34,690 bases of DNA, taken from NCBI GenBank assembly GCA_029939535.1, contig JAOZST010000016.1:1-34690 (forward strand). The letters are read 5' to 3'. Origin of the DNA: NBML01 sp029939535. Its GTDB lineage: Bacteria; Desulfobacterota; Desulfobacteria; Desulfobacterales; Desulfobacteraceae. The notes under the pieces are model-generated. The model was not told the origin of the DNA and searched no databases. It saw nothing but the letters and a program-made list of their open reading frames with translations. The translations under genes and the position numbers were made by a program. Shown piece after piece: positions 8,058-16,362 of this stretch (its first letter is position 1; each line of letters opens with the position of its first letter).

Positions 8058-8552
8058 TTGGCAAGACAACAGATGGAAGATAATGGATTAATAGATAAAG
8101 TTGTAAGGATCAACCGTGTAGCAAAAGTTGTTAAAGGCGGTAGAAACTTTAGTTTCAGCGCTCTGGTTGTGGTTGGTGACGGCGAAGGCAGTGTTGGATA
8201 TGGCCTTGGTAAAGCAACTGAGGTCCCTGAAGCAATCAAAAAAGGAATGGAAAAAGCCAAACGGAATATGGTTAAAATATCCCTGTTAAACGGTACCATA
8301 CCTTTTGAAGTTCTTGGTAAGGCCGGAGCAGGCCGCGTCCTTTTAAAACCGGCATCCCCCGGTACCGGTCTCATAGCCGGTGGCGGCATCCGTGCAGTCC
8401 TTGAAGCAGTTGGCGTTACCGATATCTTGACAAAATGTATTGGCACTCATAATACCCAGAATATAGTTAGAGCAACAATGGCTGGCCTAGAGTCCCTTTG
8501 TACCAAAGAAGAAGTTGCTAAAAGACGGGGTCTTAACCCTGAAGATATATAA
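8058..8552 (+). CDS. rpsE: 30S ribosomal protein S5 (uS5), TTG start
   Basis: This 164-residue S5 has the double-stranded RNA-binding-like N-domain (VDKVVRINRVAKVVKGGRNF-type sequence) and the GYGLGKATEVPEAIKKG signature. The C-terminal domain has the GTGLIAGGGIRAVLEAVGV loop. S5 works with S4 in decoding accuracy. The start is TTG at 8058, 7 nt after a strong AAGGAGG (8044-8050). The nearest internal Met falls inside the N-terminal tail and lacks such a site. Confidence 0.97.
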   Translation: MARQQMEDNGLIDKVVRINRVAKVVKGGRNFSFSALVVVGDGEGSVGYGLGKATEVPEAIKKGMEKAKRNMVKISLLNGTIPFEVLGKAGAGRVLLKPASPGTGLIAGGGIRAVLEAVGVTDILTKCIGTHNTQNIVRATMAGLESLCTKEEVAKRRGLNPEDI

Positions 8553-8563
8553 AGAGGTCCACA

Positions 8564-8746
8564 ATGGCTGATAAACTCAGAATTACCCAAATAAAAAGCA
8601 CAATAGGACGACCCTCAAAACACGGACGGATTATTCGTTCTTTAGGTATTAAACGAATGCACCATACAGTAGAACATAATAATGATCCTGTCATTCTAGG
8701 GCAGATTAAAAAAGTTTCTCACCTGGTGAAAGTAGAGGAGGTGTAA
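8564..8746 (+). CDS. rpmD: 50S ribosomal protein L30 (uL30)
   Basis: The 60-residue product matches the short bacterial L30: LRITQIKSTIGRPSKHGRII, LGIKRMHHTVEHNNDPVILG, then a short helix. It is a peripheral 23S rRNA binder. The gene is 11 nt after rpsE and one base before rplO, so translational coupling is likely. Confidence 0.97.
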   Translation: MADKLRITQIKSTIGRPSKHGRIIRSLGIKRMHHTVEHNNDPVILGQIKKVSHLVKVEEV

Positions 8747-8747
8747 T

Positions 8748-9182
8748 ATGCAGCTTCATGATCTAACACCTGCCCCTGGCAGCAGAAAAAACAGGAAAAG
8801 GGTTGGTAGAGGACCAGGATCTGGTATGGGAAAAACTTCCACCAGAGGACATAAAGGATTGAAGGCCCGTTCAGGAGGAAGTGTAAGACCAGGATTTGAG
8901 GGCGGTCAAATGCCAATCTACCGAAGGTTACCCAAACGTGGTTTTAAAAATGTTTTTAAAACAAACAATGCGGTTTTAAATATCAGTGATCTGGAAAGAT
9001 TTGAAGATGGTGCAACCATTGATATTGGAATTTTGAGAACTGCCGGACTTGTTAAAGGCAAAGTAGACGGAGCCAAAATTCTCGGTAATGGCAGCACAGA
9101 AAAAAAGTTTATTGTAAAAAATATTCTTGTTTCTAAAACTGCTAAAGAGAAGATAGAATCTGCAGGCGGCAGTGTAGAATAA
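8748..9182 (+). CDS. rplO: 50S ribosomal protein L15 (uL15)
   Basis: This 144-residue protein has the Gly/Arg-rich N-terminal extension (GSRKNRKRVGRGPGSGMGKT, then GGQMPIYRRLPKRGF) that threads into 23S rRNA. The globular end follows (AKILGNG, SAGGSVE). L15 acts late in 50S assembly. It is separated from secY by 48 nt. Confidence 0.98.
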   Translation: MQLHDLTPAPGSRKNRKRVGRGPGSGMGKTSTRGHKGLKARSGGSVRPGFEGGQMPIYRRLPKRGFKNVFKTNNAVLNISDLERFEDGATIDIGILRTAGLVKGKVDGAKILGNGSTEKKFIVKNILVSKTAKEKIESAGGSVE

Positions 9183-9230
9183 TTGATGTTTTGTATAATT
9201 AAAGACAGAAGTGATGTAAGGAAATTATAG

Positions 9231-10550
9231 ATGATCGAGAACAGCTACCAGAATTTATTTAAACTTCCTGAATTAAAACGGAAACTTTTAATTACACTTG
9301 CCTTGCTGTTTGTGTATCGTGTTGGAATACATGTTCCAACACCAGGGATTGACGGTGCGGCATTGTCTTCATTTTTTGCGTCTGCGTCCGGAACTTTATT
9401 TTCCATGTTCAATATGTTCTCAGGGGGCGCCCTGGAAAGACTTTCCATATTTGCCCTGGGCATCATGCCTTACATCAGTGCCTCTATTATTTTAGAACTG
9501 ATGACTGTGGTTGTCCCCCATCTTGCACAATTGAAAAAAGAAGGGGATGCAGGACGGAAAAAGAAAACCCAGTACACCCGATATGGAACGGTTGTGCTGA
9601 GCATTATTCAGGGATTCGGTATCAGTGTGGGGCTTGAATCCATGACTTCTCCGGCTGGAGTAGCCATCGTTCCCTATGCTGGATGGGGATTCCGTCTCAT
9701 CACAATCATTACCCTTACAGCAGGTACTTCCTTTATCATGTGGCTGGGTGAACAGATTACGGAAAGAGGAATAGGCAATGGTATCTCTTTAATCATTTTT
9801 GCAGGTATTGTTGCAAATTTACCGTCGGCCATTGGAAATAGTCTTCGCTTGATGAGTACCGGTGAAATGGGTCTTTTTTCTCTGCTCATCCTGATTATTC
9901 TCATGGTTGCTGTTGTAGCCTTTATTATTTATATGGAGCAGGCACAAAGGCGAATACCAGTGCATTATGCAAAACGGGTTGTTGGCAGGAAAATGTATGG
10001 AGGGCAAACCTCTCATCTTCCTTTGAAGATTAATACTGCCGGTGTTATTCCGCCTATTTTTGCATCCTCTATTATCATGTTTCCAACAACATTGGCCCAA
10101 TTTGCGAATATACCTATGATGCAGACCGTGGCTGCAATGTTCAGTCCAGGTACCATCTGGTATTACCTTTTATATGTTGGGTTTATTATTTTCTTTTGTT
10201 TTTTCTATACAGCCATTCAGTTTAATCCTGAAGATGTAGCTGAAAATATGAAAAAAAATGGAGGATATATACCCGGTATAAGGCCGGGGAAAAGAACTTC
10301 CGAATATATTGACAGAGTGTTAACACGGATTACTGTTGGCGGCGCAATTTATGTATCAGCAGTATGTGTCTTACCGACCATGCTTATGGATAAATTTAAT
10401 GTTCCATTCTATTTTGGCGGCACAGCACTCTTGATTGTAGTTGGGGTCTCCATAGACACTGTTTCTCAGATTGAATCCCATTTGATTACAGGTAATTATG
10501 ATGGGTTTATGGGACGGTCAGGGGCCAAACGTATACGGGGAAGATCCTGA
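9231..10550 (+). CDS. secY: Preprotein translocase subunit SecY
   Basis: This 439-residue inner-membrane channel protein has about ten hydrophobic segments. Family marks include RVGIHVPTPGID, FNMFSGGALERLSIFALGIM (plug region), GERGIGNGISLIIFAGIV-like TERGIGNGISLI, and the C-terminal cytoplasmic loop GGYIPGIRPGKRT that contacts SecA and the ribosome. It is the protein-conducting pore of SecYEG. It is followed directly by infA; adk and map, often found here in other bacteria, are absent. Confidence 0.98.
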   Translation: MIENSYQNLFKLPELKRKLLITLALLFVYRVGIHVPTPGIDGAALSSFFASASGTLFSMFNMFSGGALERLSIFALGIMPYISASIILELMTVVVPHLAQLKKEGDAGRKKKTQYTRYGTVVLSIIQGFGISVGLESMTSPAGVAIVPYAGWGFRLITIITLTAGTSFIMWLGEQITERGIGNGISLIIFAGIVANLPSAIGNSLRLMSTGEMGLFSLLILIILMVAVVAFIIYMEQAQRRIPVHYAKRVVGRKMYGGQTSHLPLKINTAGVIPPIFASSIIMFPTTLAQFANIPMMQTVAAMFSPGTIWYYLLYVGFIIFFCFFYTAIQFNPEDVAENMKKNGGYIPGIRPGKRTSEYIDRVLTRITVGGAIYVSAVCVLPTMLMDKFNVPFYFGGTALLIVVGVSIDTVSQIESHLITGNYDGFMGRSGAKRIRGRS

Positions 10551-10582
10551 AAAGGTTTCAAAATAGGAGATGAAATAAGGTT

Positions 10583-10801
10583 ATGGCAAAAGAAGAACCC
10601 ATCAAGGTTGACGGGACAGTGCTTGAAACACTTCCCAATGCCATGTTCAAAGTTGAGTTGGAAAATAAACATGTTTTACTGGCACATATTTCCGGAAAAA
10701 TGCGAATGCATTTTATAAAAATTATTCCAGGAGATCGGGTGACCGTTGAAATTTCACCCTATGATTTAAGCCGTGGCAGAATCACATATAGATATAAATA
10801 A
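10583..10801 (+). CDS. infA: Translation initiation factor IF-1
   Basis: This is a 72-residue OB-fold protein with the near-invariant LPNAMFKVELEN, LAHISGKMRMHFIKI and PYDLSRGRITYRYK segments. IF-1 binds the 30S A-site during initiation. It lies 32 nt after secY, with GGAG (10566-10569) upstream. The 73 nt after it contain a TATAAT at 10833-10838 but no convincing -35 element. Confidence 0.98.
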   Translation: MAKEEPIKVDGTVLETLPNAMFKVELENKHVLLAHISGKMRMHFIKIIPGDRVTVEISPYDLSRGRITYRYK

Positions 10802-10874
10802 TTTTTTTATCAAAGAAGTTTACACGATAAATTATAATGGATAAGAAATACAAATCAAGATTAGGAGTAGATGG

Positions 10875-10988
10875 ATGAAAGTTAGAGCATCTGTTAAAAA
10901 AATCTGTAGAGATTGCAAAGTAATTAAAAGACGTGGTGTCATCAGAGTAATTTGCATAAACAAACGCCATAAACAGCGGCAGGGATAG
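10875..10988 (+). CDS. rpmJ: 50S ribosomal protein L36 (bL36), zinc form
   Basis: This 37-residue gene translates as MKVRASVKKICRDCKVIKRR and onward to KQRQG and TAG. It has the zinc-binding pattern C11-X2-C14-X12-C27-X4-H32. L36 is the smallest 50S protein and stabilises the L7/L12 stalk region. A TTAGGAG ribosome-binding site (10861-10867) sits 7 nt upstream. Its stop overlaps the G-rich ribosome-binding region of rpsM. Confidence 0.96.
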   Translation: MKVRASVKKICRDCKVIKRRGVIRVICINKRHKQRQG

Positions 10989-10999
10989 GGGGAAAAACT

Positions 11000-11368
11000 T
11001 TGGCACGTATCGCAGGAGTAGATTTACCAAGGGATAAACACGCATGGATCGCTTTAACCTATATTTACGGTATTGGAGGAAGCAGGTCCAAGCTGATACT
11101 GGCGAAAACAGGTATTGATCCAACTACAAAAGCTAATGATCTGACAGAAGAGCAGGTCAATGAAATCAGAAAAGTCATTGATGCAGAATTTAAAGTTGAA
11201 GGCGAGCTTAGATCCGAAGTTTCCATGAATATAAAACGGCTGATGGACCTTGGATGTTACAGGGGGCTTCGTCACCGTAAAGGACTTCCCTGTCATGGCC
11301 AGAGGACCAGTACCAATGCCAGGACCAGAAAGGGTCCAAAACGGACAGCAGTCAAAAAGAAAAAGTAG
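11000..11368 (+). CDS. rpsM: 30S ribosomal protein S13 (uS13), TTG start
   Basis: The 122 residues begin ARIAGVDLPRDKHAWIALTY after the initiator. They contain the GIGGSRSKLIL helix-hairpin-helix and end with RGLRHRKGLPCHGQRTSTNA and a basic tail. S13 bridges the 30S head to L5 and contacts P-site tRNA. The TTG start is fixed by the conserved N-terminus. The ribosome-binding site is a weaker AGGGGGA overlapping the rpmJ stop. Confidence 0.97.
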   Translation: MARIAGVDLPRDKHAWIALTYIYGIGGSRSKLILAKTGIDPTTKANDLTEEQVNEIRKVIDAEFKVEGELRSEVSMNIKRLMDLGCYRGLRHRKGLPCHGQRTSTNARTRKGPKRTAVKKKK

Positions 11369-11393
11369 TATAATATAAAAAGGTAACATAGTT

Positions 11394-11789
11394 ATGGCAA
11401 AAAAGTCTAAAAAAACTATCTCTAAAAAACGGGTAAGAAAGAATATTTCCACAGGCATCGTGCATATTCAATCCACGTTTAACAACACCATCGTCACCAT
11501 CGCTGATGAAAATGGAAATACCATATCATGGTCCAGCGCAGGTGTGCAGGGATTCAAAGGTTCCAGGAAGAGTACCCCCTTTGCAGCAAAACTCGTGGCA
11601 GAAGATGCTGGTGCAAAAGCAATGGAACATGGCATGAAAAATATTGGTGTATATGTAAAGGGTCCAGGCCCTGGAAGAGAATCCGCCTTGAGAGCGCTAC
11701 ACGCACTTGGATTCAATATTTCAATGATCAAGGATGTTACCCCGGTTCCCCATAATGGATGCCGCCCGCCAAAAAGAAGAAGAGTATAA
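11394..11789 (+). CDS. rpsK: 30S ribosomal protein S11 (uS11)
   Basis: At 131 residues, the core has IVHIQSTFNNTIVTIADENG, SSAGVQGFKGSRKSTPFAA and the end DVTPVPHNGCRPPKRRRV. S11 lies on the 30S platform next to the mRNA exit. It follows rpsM by 25 nt and precedes rpsD by 58 nt, in standard alpha-operon order. Confidence 0.98.
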   Translation: MAKKSKKTISKKRVRKNISTGIVHIQSTFNNTIVTIADENGNTISWSSAGVQGFKGSRKSTPFAAKLVAEDAGAKAMEHGMKNIGVYVKGPGPGRESALRALHALGFNISMIKDVTPVPHNGCRPPKRRRV

Positions 11790-11847
11790 GATTATTTGGA
11801 TCAAGGTATTTGTATCCAGCTATTGGGATTGAAAAAGGAGGAAAACT

Positions 11848-12474
11848 TTGGCACGTTACAGAGGTTCTGTTTGCCGTCAGTGCAGACGAGAAAATATTAA
11901 GCTTTTCCTGAAGGGTGACCGTTGCTTTTCAGATAAGTGTAGTTTTGATAGAAGAGGATATCCCCCTGGACAACATGGTCAGAAAAGAATTAAACATTCT
12001 GATTATGGAATGCAGCTTAGAGAGAAACAAAAGGTTCGTAGAATCTATGGGATTTCTGAGAAACAATTTCGAATCATATTCAAAAAGGCAGACCGCCAGA
12101 AAGGTATTACCGGTACAAACCTTCTAAGTATCCTGGAAACCCGCCTGGACAATACTGTTTTCAGACTTGGATTTGTAAATTCCAGAAATCAGGGAAGGCA
12201 TTTCGTACGGCATAATCATTTTACCGTGAATGGTAAAAAGGTAAATATACCTTCATTTCAGGTAAAAAAAGGTGATGTAATAGAGTTGCGTGAAAAAAGC
12301 AAAAAGGTTCAGACTATTGCTGATTCTCTGGAAGCAATTGTCAGAAGGGGAGTTCCCCAGTGGCTTGAAATTAACAAAGATAATTTCAAAGGTCAGGTTC
12401 TTGCTATTCCAACACGTGAAGATATCACTTTGCCGATCCAGGAACAATTGATCATAGAGCTATACTCAAAATAG
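11848..12474 (+). CDS. rpsD: 30S ribosomal protein S4 (uS4), zinc form, TTG start
   Basis: This is a 208-residue S4 of the cysteine-containing type with C9, C12, C26 and C31 near the N-terminus. The S4 RNA-binding domain (about residues 97-160) includes LETRLDNTVFRLGF and RQGRHFVRHNHFTVNGK-like sequence. S4 nucleates 30S assembly and in E. coli represses the alpha operon. The TTG start at 11848 has AAGGAGG (11835-11841) 6 nt upstream. Confidence 0.97.
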   Translation: MARYRGSVCRQCRRENIKLFLKGDRCFSDKCSFDRRGYPPGQHGQKRIKHSDYGMQLREKQKVRRIYGISEKQFRIIFKKADRQKGITGTNLLSILETRLDNTVFRLGFVNSRNQGRHFVRHNHFTVNGKKVNIPSFQVKKGDVIELREKSKKVQTIADSLEAIVRRGVPQWLEINKDNFKGQVLAIPTREDITLPIQEQLIIELYSK

Positions 12475-12522
12475 GTACATCATTATATATGGTTTATCCA
12501 AATATTTATTCAGGAGATATAA

Positions 12523-13545
12523 ATGTCATCTGAAAAACTTGCATATGTAAACTGGCGCGAGATGATCAAGCCGGAGAAGCTTGATGTTACCACAACTTCA
12601 ACATATGGTAAATTTGTATGTGAACCCCTGGAAAGGGGATATGGTATTACAATCGGTAATTCTCTGCGACGGATCATTTTATCATCAATATATGGAGCAG
12701 CAATTGTATCTGTGAAATTTGATGATGCCCTTCATGAATATAGCGTCATTTCTGAGGTCCGGGAAGATGTATCCGAGATTATTTTAAATTTAAAAGAACT
12801 AAAGCTTAAAGTCGATGACATTGAGGATAAAATTCTGACCCTGTGTTTTAAGGGTGAGGGCAACGTTACTGGTGCAGATATTGTTAGTCCCGATGGAAAA
12901 GTTGAAGTTCTTAATACAGAGCAGCACATTGCCACTTTGTCTAAAAATGGTCTGCTTAACATGACAATGGTTGTAAAAACCGGTAAAGGTTATGCTTTAT
13001 CATCTGCAAACAAAGATGATGATGCTCCCATTGGGACCATACCAATTGACTCGGTGTTTTCTCCCATTAAACGGGTCAAATATGTGGTTGGTACATCCAG
13101 GATAGGACAAAAGACTGATTATGACAAGCTTACCCTGGAAGTGTGGACCGATGGTAGTGTTACTCCTGATGATTCACTGGCCTATGGAGCTAAAATTCTT
13201 AAAGAACAGATGAATCCCTTTATCAATTTTGATGAAGACATGGAACCAGATGACATTGAAGAAAATTCTGATGATTCAGAAAAAGGTTTTAATGAAAATG
13301 TTTATCGGTCGGTTGATGAACTTGAATTATCTGTACGTAGTTCCAATTGTCTGAAAAATGCCAGGATTAATACCATCTATCAGTTGGTTCAAAAAACTGA
13401 CAGTGAAATGCTTAAAACCAAAAATTTTGGTAGAAAGTCATTAAATGAAATTAAGGAAGTTCTCGTTTCCATGGATCTTTCCCTGGGCATGGATCTTGAG
13501 GGGTTTGAACCACCAGAAGATGAGAACAATGAGGAAGGAGAATAA
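12523..13545 (+). CDS. rpoA: RNA polymerase alpha subunit
   Basis: This 340-residue alpha subunit has an N-terminal dimerisation domain (about 1-235, with CEPLERGYGITIGNSLRRII). An acidic linker (about 240-262) follows. The C-terminal domain (about 265-325) has the DNA/activator-contact motif VRSSNCLKNARINTIYQLV and LLKTKNFGRKS-like KTKNFGRKSLNEIKEVL. It assembles core RNA polymerase and binds UP elements. It sits between rpsD and rplQ as in most bacteria. Confidence 0.98.
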   Translation: MSSEKLAYVNWREMIKPEKLDVTTTSTYGKFVCEPLERGYGITIGNSLRRIILSSIYGAAIVSVKFDDALHEYSVISEVREDVSEIILNLKELKLKVDDIEDKILTLCFKGEGNVTGADIVSPDGKVEVLNTEQHIATLSKNGLLNMTMVVKTGKGYALSSANKDDDAPIGTIPIDSVFSPIKRVKYVVGTSRIGQKTDYDKLTLEVWTDGSVTPDDSLAYGAKILKEQMNPFINFDEDMEPDDIEENSDDSEKGFNENVYRSVDELELSVRSSNCLKNARINTIYQLVQKTDSEMLKTKNFGRKSLNEIKEVLVSMDLSLGMDLEGFEPPEDENNEEGE

Positions 13546-13550
13546 ATTCC

Positions 13551-13907
13551 ATGAAGCATAGAAAATCTGTATTAAAACTGAACAGAACATCAAGCCATAG
13601 AAAGGCTATGTTTAGAAACATGGTAACTTCTCTGTTCAAACACAGCAGCATTAAAACAACTGAACCAAAAGCAAAGGGCTTACGAAAAATTGCCGATAAA
13701 ATGATTACCCTTGCAAAGCGGGGGGATTTACATGCCAGAAGACAGGCACTTGCTTTTATCCGGGAAAAAGATGTTGTTCATACACTCTTCAATGAAGTTT
13801 CAGAGAAGTTTGATTCAAGGCAGGGCGGTTATACAAGAATTATAAAACTGGGCCCAAGAAAAGGTGATGTCGCACCCATGGTCCAGATCGAATTGATTCT
13901 TGACTGA
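13551..13907 (+). CDS. rplQ: 50S ribosomal protein L17 (bL17)
   Basis: This 118-residue protein opens MKHRKSVLKLNRTSSHRKAM, followed by MVTSLFKHSSIKTTEPKAKG, both standard for L17. It is the last gene of the ribosomal cluster, 5 nt after rpoA, and is followed by a hairpin terminator. Confidence 0.98.
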   Translation: MKHRKSVLKLNRTSSHRKAMFRNMVTSLFKHSSIKTTEPKAKGLRKIADKMITLAKRGDLHARRQALAFIREKDVVHTLFNEVSEKFDSRQGGYTRIIKLGPRKGDVAPMVQIELILD

Positions 13908-13934
13908 TTAATTTTTTTTAAATAGAATAGATTA

Positions 13935-13969
13935 AATCCCTGATAGGCCAATGCTTATCAGGGATTTTT
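13935..13969 (+). terminator. Rho-independent terminator of the ribosomal cluster
   Basis: A perfect 11-bp stem (AATCCCTGATA 13935-13945 with TATCAGGGATT 13956-13966) encloses a 10-nt loop and runs into a T-tract. It ends the long + strand transcript. The next gene converges from the other side and ends 21 nt away; the A-rich left flank gives that strand a weaker T-tract, so bidirectional use is possible. Confidence 0.88.
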
Positions 13970-13990
13970 GTATTTTCGGTATATGAAATT

Positions 13991-15025
13991 TCAAGGTTCC
14001 AGAATGTTTTTATTTTGTTTGGCAAGATAGAGCCTTTTGTCTGCAGCCTTTAATAATTCCTTAGAAGAATCAATACCTTTTTCAGAGATAGTGGAAATAC
14101 CATAACTCAATTTGACATAAAAAGTCATATCATTTACAAACAAGGGAGCAGATGTAAGGTTTTTTTTTATCCTTTTACTATAATATTCTGCCTGGGTTTT
14201 GCTGGTGGAAGGAAAGATTACAACAAATTCGTCCCCGGCAAATCGTGCCACAATATCAGAACCACGCTTGAGCCTGGTTAGCTGTTCTGCAACAAGGCAA
14301 AGGGCTTTGTCTCCATTATCATGGCCAAAGGTGTCATTGATGGATTTAAAATCATCAAGATCCAGAAAAAGGAGGGTCAGGTCTGTGTTATACCTTTTTG
14401 CACGTTGAAATTCCCTTTCAAGTATTCTTTCCATGACTCCGCGGTTCAGCAGACCAGTAAGTGAGTCATGGAAAGCTAAAAATTTTAATTGTTCATGGGC
14501 TGTAACATTTGAAAGACATAGGGAAACCTTAAGAGCAAGTTGTTCAAGTAATGAACTGTCAATCCCGGGTTCAAATCGTTTTTTATTATTGTCTGCCTGG
14601 TTAATACTACCCACAACTTCCCCGTCCAATGTAATGGGGGCAATGGCAATGGAGCCGATGTCATAACCAGCTATTTCCGGAATCAGGGCTTGAAAAACAT
14701 CTGGATTCTCATTGGCTAGTATTGGCTTTAATTGGTTTCTGGTAATGGACAGGAATTGTTTTTTTGATATAAAGGCTGTGGAGGCCTTTAACAACTCAGA
14801 ATTAGAATTTCTGATATCATTCAATTGTGCGGCAATACTGCTTTCCTTGATAATTGAAATCCATATATGGGGGATAGAAAATTTATCACTGATTTCACAT
14901 AATAGCTTTTCAAAAAAATCTTGAAAATTCAATATGGTAAGTATGCTGATTTCTATTTCATTGAATTTTGTTGCAGTTGCTTCATTTTCTTTTAACCGCA
15001 TCAAAAGAGATTGTGGAATTTTCAT
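13991..15025 (-). CDS. Diguanylate cyclase, DUF484/GAF-like sensor + GGDEF
   Basis: This is a soluble two-domain signalling protein (344 residues). An N-terminal region (about 20-180) resembles DUF484/GAF sensor folds. The C-terminal GGDEF domain (about 185-340) contains FHDSLTGLLNR, LFLDLDDFKSINDTFGHDNG and the signature AGDEF (263-267). The canonical inhibitory site RGSD (254-257) lies exactly 5 residues before it. AGDEF variants can be active, so c-di-GMP synthesis with product inhibition is likely. I chose the ATG at 15025 (AGGA upstream); an upstream in-frame TTG at 15079 would add 18 residues but has no good ribosome-binding site. Confidence 0.85.
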   Translation of the reverse strand: MKIPQSLLMRLKENEATATKFNEIEISILTILNFQDFFEKLLCEISDKFSIPHIWISIIKESSIAAQLNDIRNSNSELLKASTAFISKKQFLSITRNQLKPILANENPDVFQALIPEIAGYDIGSIAIAPITLDGEVVGSINQADNNKKRFEPGIDSSLLEQLALKVSLCLSNVTAHEQLKFLAFHDSLTGLLNRGVMERILEREFQRAKRYNTDLTLLFLDLDDFKSINDTFGHDNGDKALCLVAEQLTRLKRGSDIVARFAGDEFVVIFPSTSKTQAEYYSKRIKKNLTSAPLFVNDMTFYVKLSYGISTISEKGIDSSKELLKAADKRLYLAKQNKNILEP

Positions 15026-15235
15026 TTTAATCAAATCCTGATATTTTTTATGCCTAAGGACGCTACTATTTCTACTCAACTTATTTCATTTGCGGTCCTA
15101 AGTCCAATATTTTCACGGTTTGTTATTTTTTGTCTCTTCCTTTAATGGGGATGGGCCAGAAAGTCAATATGAATAACAAGACAAGAATTTTTTGATTGAT
15201 TTGTCCAAAATAGTACAATATAAATTACTCTTCTA

Positions 15236-15241
15236 TATAAT
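15236..15241 (+). promoter_or_regulatory. Candidate -10 element for the AI-2E permease gene
   Basis: A perfect TATAAT lies 40 nt before the ATG of the permease gene, but its -35 region is poor. An alternative, TTGATT (15192-15197), 16 nt, TACAAT (15214-15219), is about equally good. The 200-nt divergent region 15080-15280 holds no gene that I can support. Confidence 0.35.
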
Positions 15242-15280
15242 GTTTCAGATACCAGATCAGGGAGTTAAGGTGGAAGGACC

Positions 15281-16327
15281 ATGGAATCTTTAAAAATACG
15301 CAATGGGCCTCTTATGGGGTGTGCAGCATTTATAATAGTGGTGGCTGGTATGAAAGAGGCTGCTTTCCTTGTGATCCCTTTTTTTCTGGCAATATTTCTG
15401 GCCATTATATGTACTCCGCCGCTGTTTTGGATGAAAAAAAAAGGAATCCCAAGTTTTGCGGGTATTCTGATCCTCATGACAGGTGGAATTGCCGCTCAGA
15501 TGATTCTGGTAACCCTTATTTCTTCCTCCATTGCCGATTTTTCCCGCAACCTTCCTTTTTACCAGGATCGACTGATATCGCTGATCCATGATAGCCTGCA
15601 GCTTTTGTCCCGGTATGGGATTGATGTGCAGGCGGATAAATTAACAGAAATGTTCAACCCCAGCCGGGTACTCAAGCTGGTTGCAAATACTCTAAATAGC
15701 CTGGGGGCGGTATTAACCAATACTTTTTTTGTTTTTTTAACTGTTGTATTTATCCTTTCCGAGGCAGCCGGGTTTCCCAATAAACTACGTGCCCTTTCCA
15801 TGGATAGAGATGCTGATCTTGACAGGTATTCAGAAATTATAACCGGTGTGAACAGGTACCTTGGTATAAAAACCATGACCAGCATTGCAACCGGTTTGGC
15901 AATTACATTTTGGCTTATGTTTCAGGGAGTGGATTTCCCAATAATGTGGGGGGTCTTTGCCTTTTTATTTAATTATATTCCCAATATTGGCTCCATAATT
16001 GCTGCTGCACCAGCAGTTTTGCTGGCCCTGGTCCAGCTTGGTCCTGTTTCGGCTGCTTTTGCAGGTCTGGGCTTTTTAATTGTAAATATTATTATCGGAA
16101 GTGTTATTGAACCAAGGATCATGGGCCAGGGAATCGGCTTGTCCGCTCTGGTTGTTTTCCTGTCACTGGCATTTTGGGGGTGGGTGCTGGGACCCGTGGG
16201 AATGCTGCTTTCCGTTCCCCTGACCATGGCTGTAAAAATTGCCCTTGGGGGCAAAACTTCCACCCGCTGGCTGTCAATACTTCTGGGTTCAAACAGGGAA
16301 GCGGCAAAATTTCTTGATGAAAAATAG
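15281..16327 (+). CDS. AI-2E family transporter (PerM/TqsA-type permease)
   Basis: This 348-residue polytopic membrane protein has about eight hydrophobic segments. The family layout is clear: an N-terminal pair (FLVIPFFLAIFLAIICTPPL), a soluble central stretch (about 85-150), and a C-terminal bundle with FAFLFNYIPNIGSIIAAAPA and LGPVGMLLSVPLTMA. Members include TqsA (AI-2 export) and sodium/proton antiporter-like proteins; the substrate cannot be read from sequence. GGAAGG lies just before the ATG. It is a single-gene unit, closed by the hairpin at 16333-16362. Confidence 0.88.
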   Translation: MESLKIRNGPLMGCAAFIIVVAGMKEAAFLVIPFFLAIFLAIICTPPLFWMKKKGIPSFAGILILMTGGIAAQMILVTLISSSIADFSRNLPFYQDRLISLIHDSLQLLSRYGIDVQADKLTEMFNPSRVLKLVANTLNSLGAVLTNTFFVFLTVVFILSEAAGFPNKLRALSMDRDADLDRYSEIITGVNRYLGIKTMTSIATGLAITFWLMFQGVDFPIMWGVFAFLFNYIPNIGSIIAAAPAVLLALVQLGPVSAAFAGLGFLIVNIIIGSVIEPRIMGQGIGLSALVVFLSLAFWGWVLGPVGMLLSVPLTMAVKIALGGKTSTRWLSILLGSNREAAKFLDEK

Positions 16328-16332
16328 AACAG

Positions 16333-16362
16333 ATAAAAGCACCTTACTTAATGTGCTTTTAT
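16333..16362 (+). terminator. Hairpin terminator shared by convergent genes
   Basis: ATAAAAGCAC (16333-16342) pairs perfectly with GTGCTTTTAT (16353-16362) around a 10-nt loop. The A/T-rich outer part of the stem supplies a U-run on both strands. The stop codon of moaA (16359-16361) lies inside the right arm, so the same hairpin can end both the permease and the moaA transcripts. Confidence 0.7.

Noticed and set aside
10833..10838. TATAAT upstream of rpmJ as an internal alpha-operon promoter
   Set aside because: No acceptable -35 box at 16-18 nt; the stretch is simply A/T-rich.
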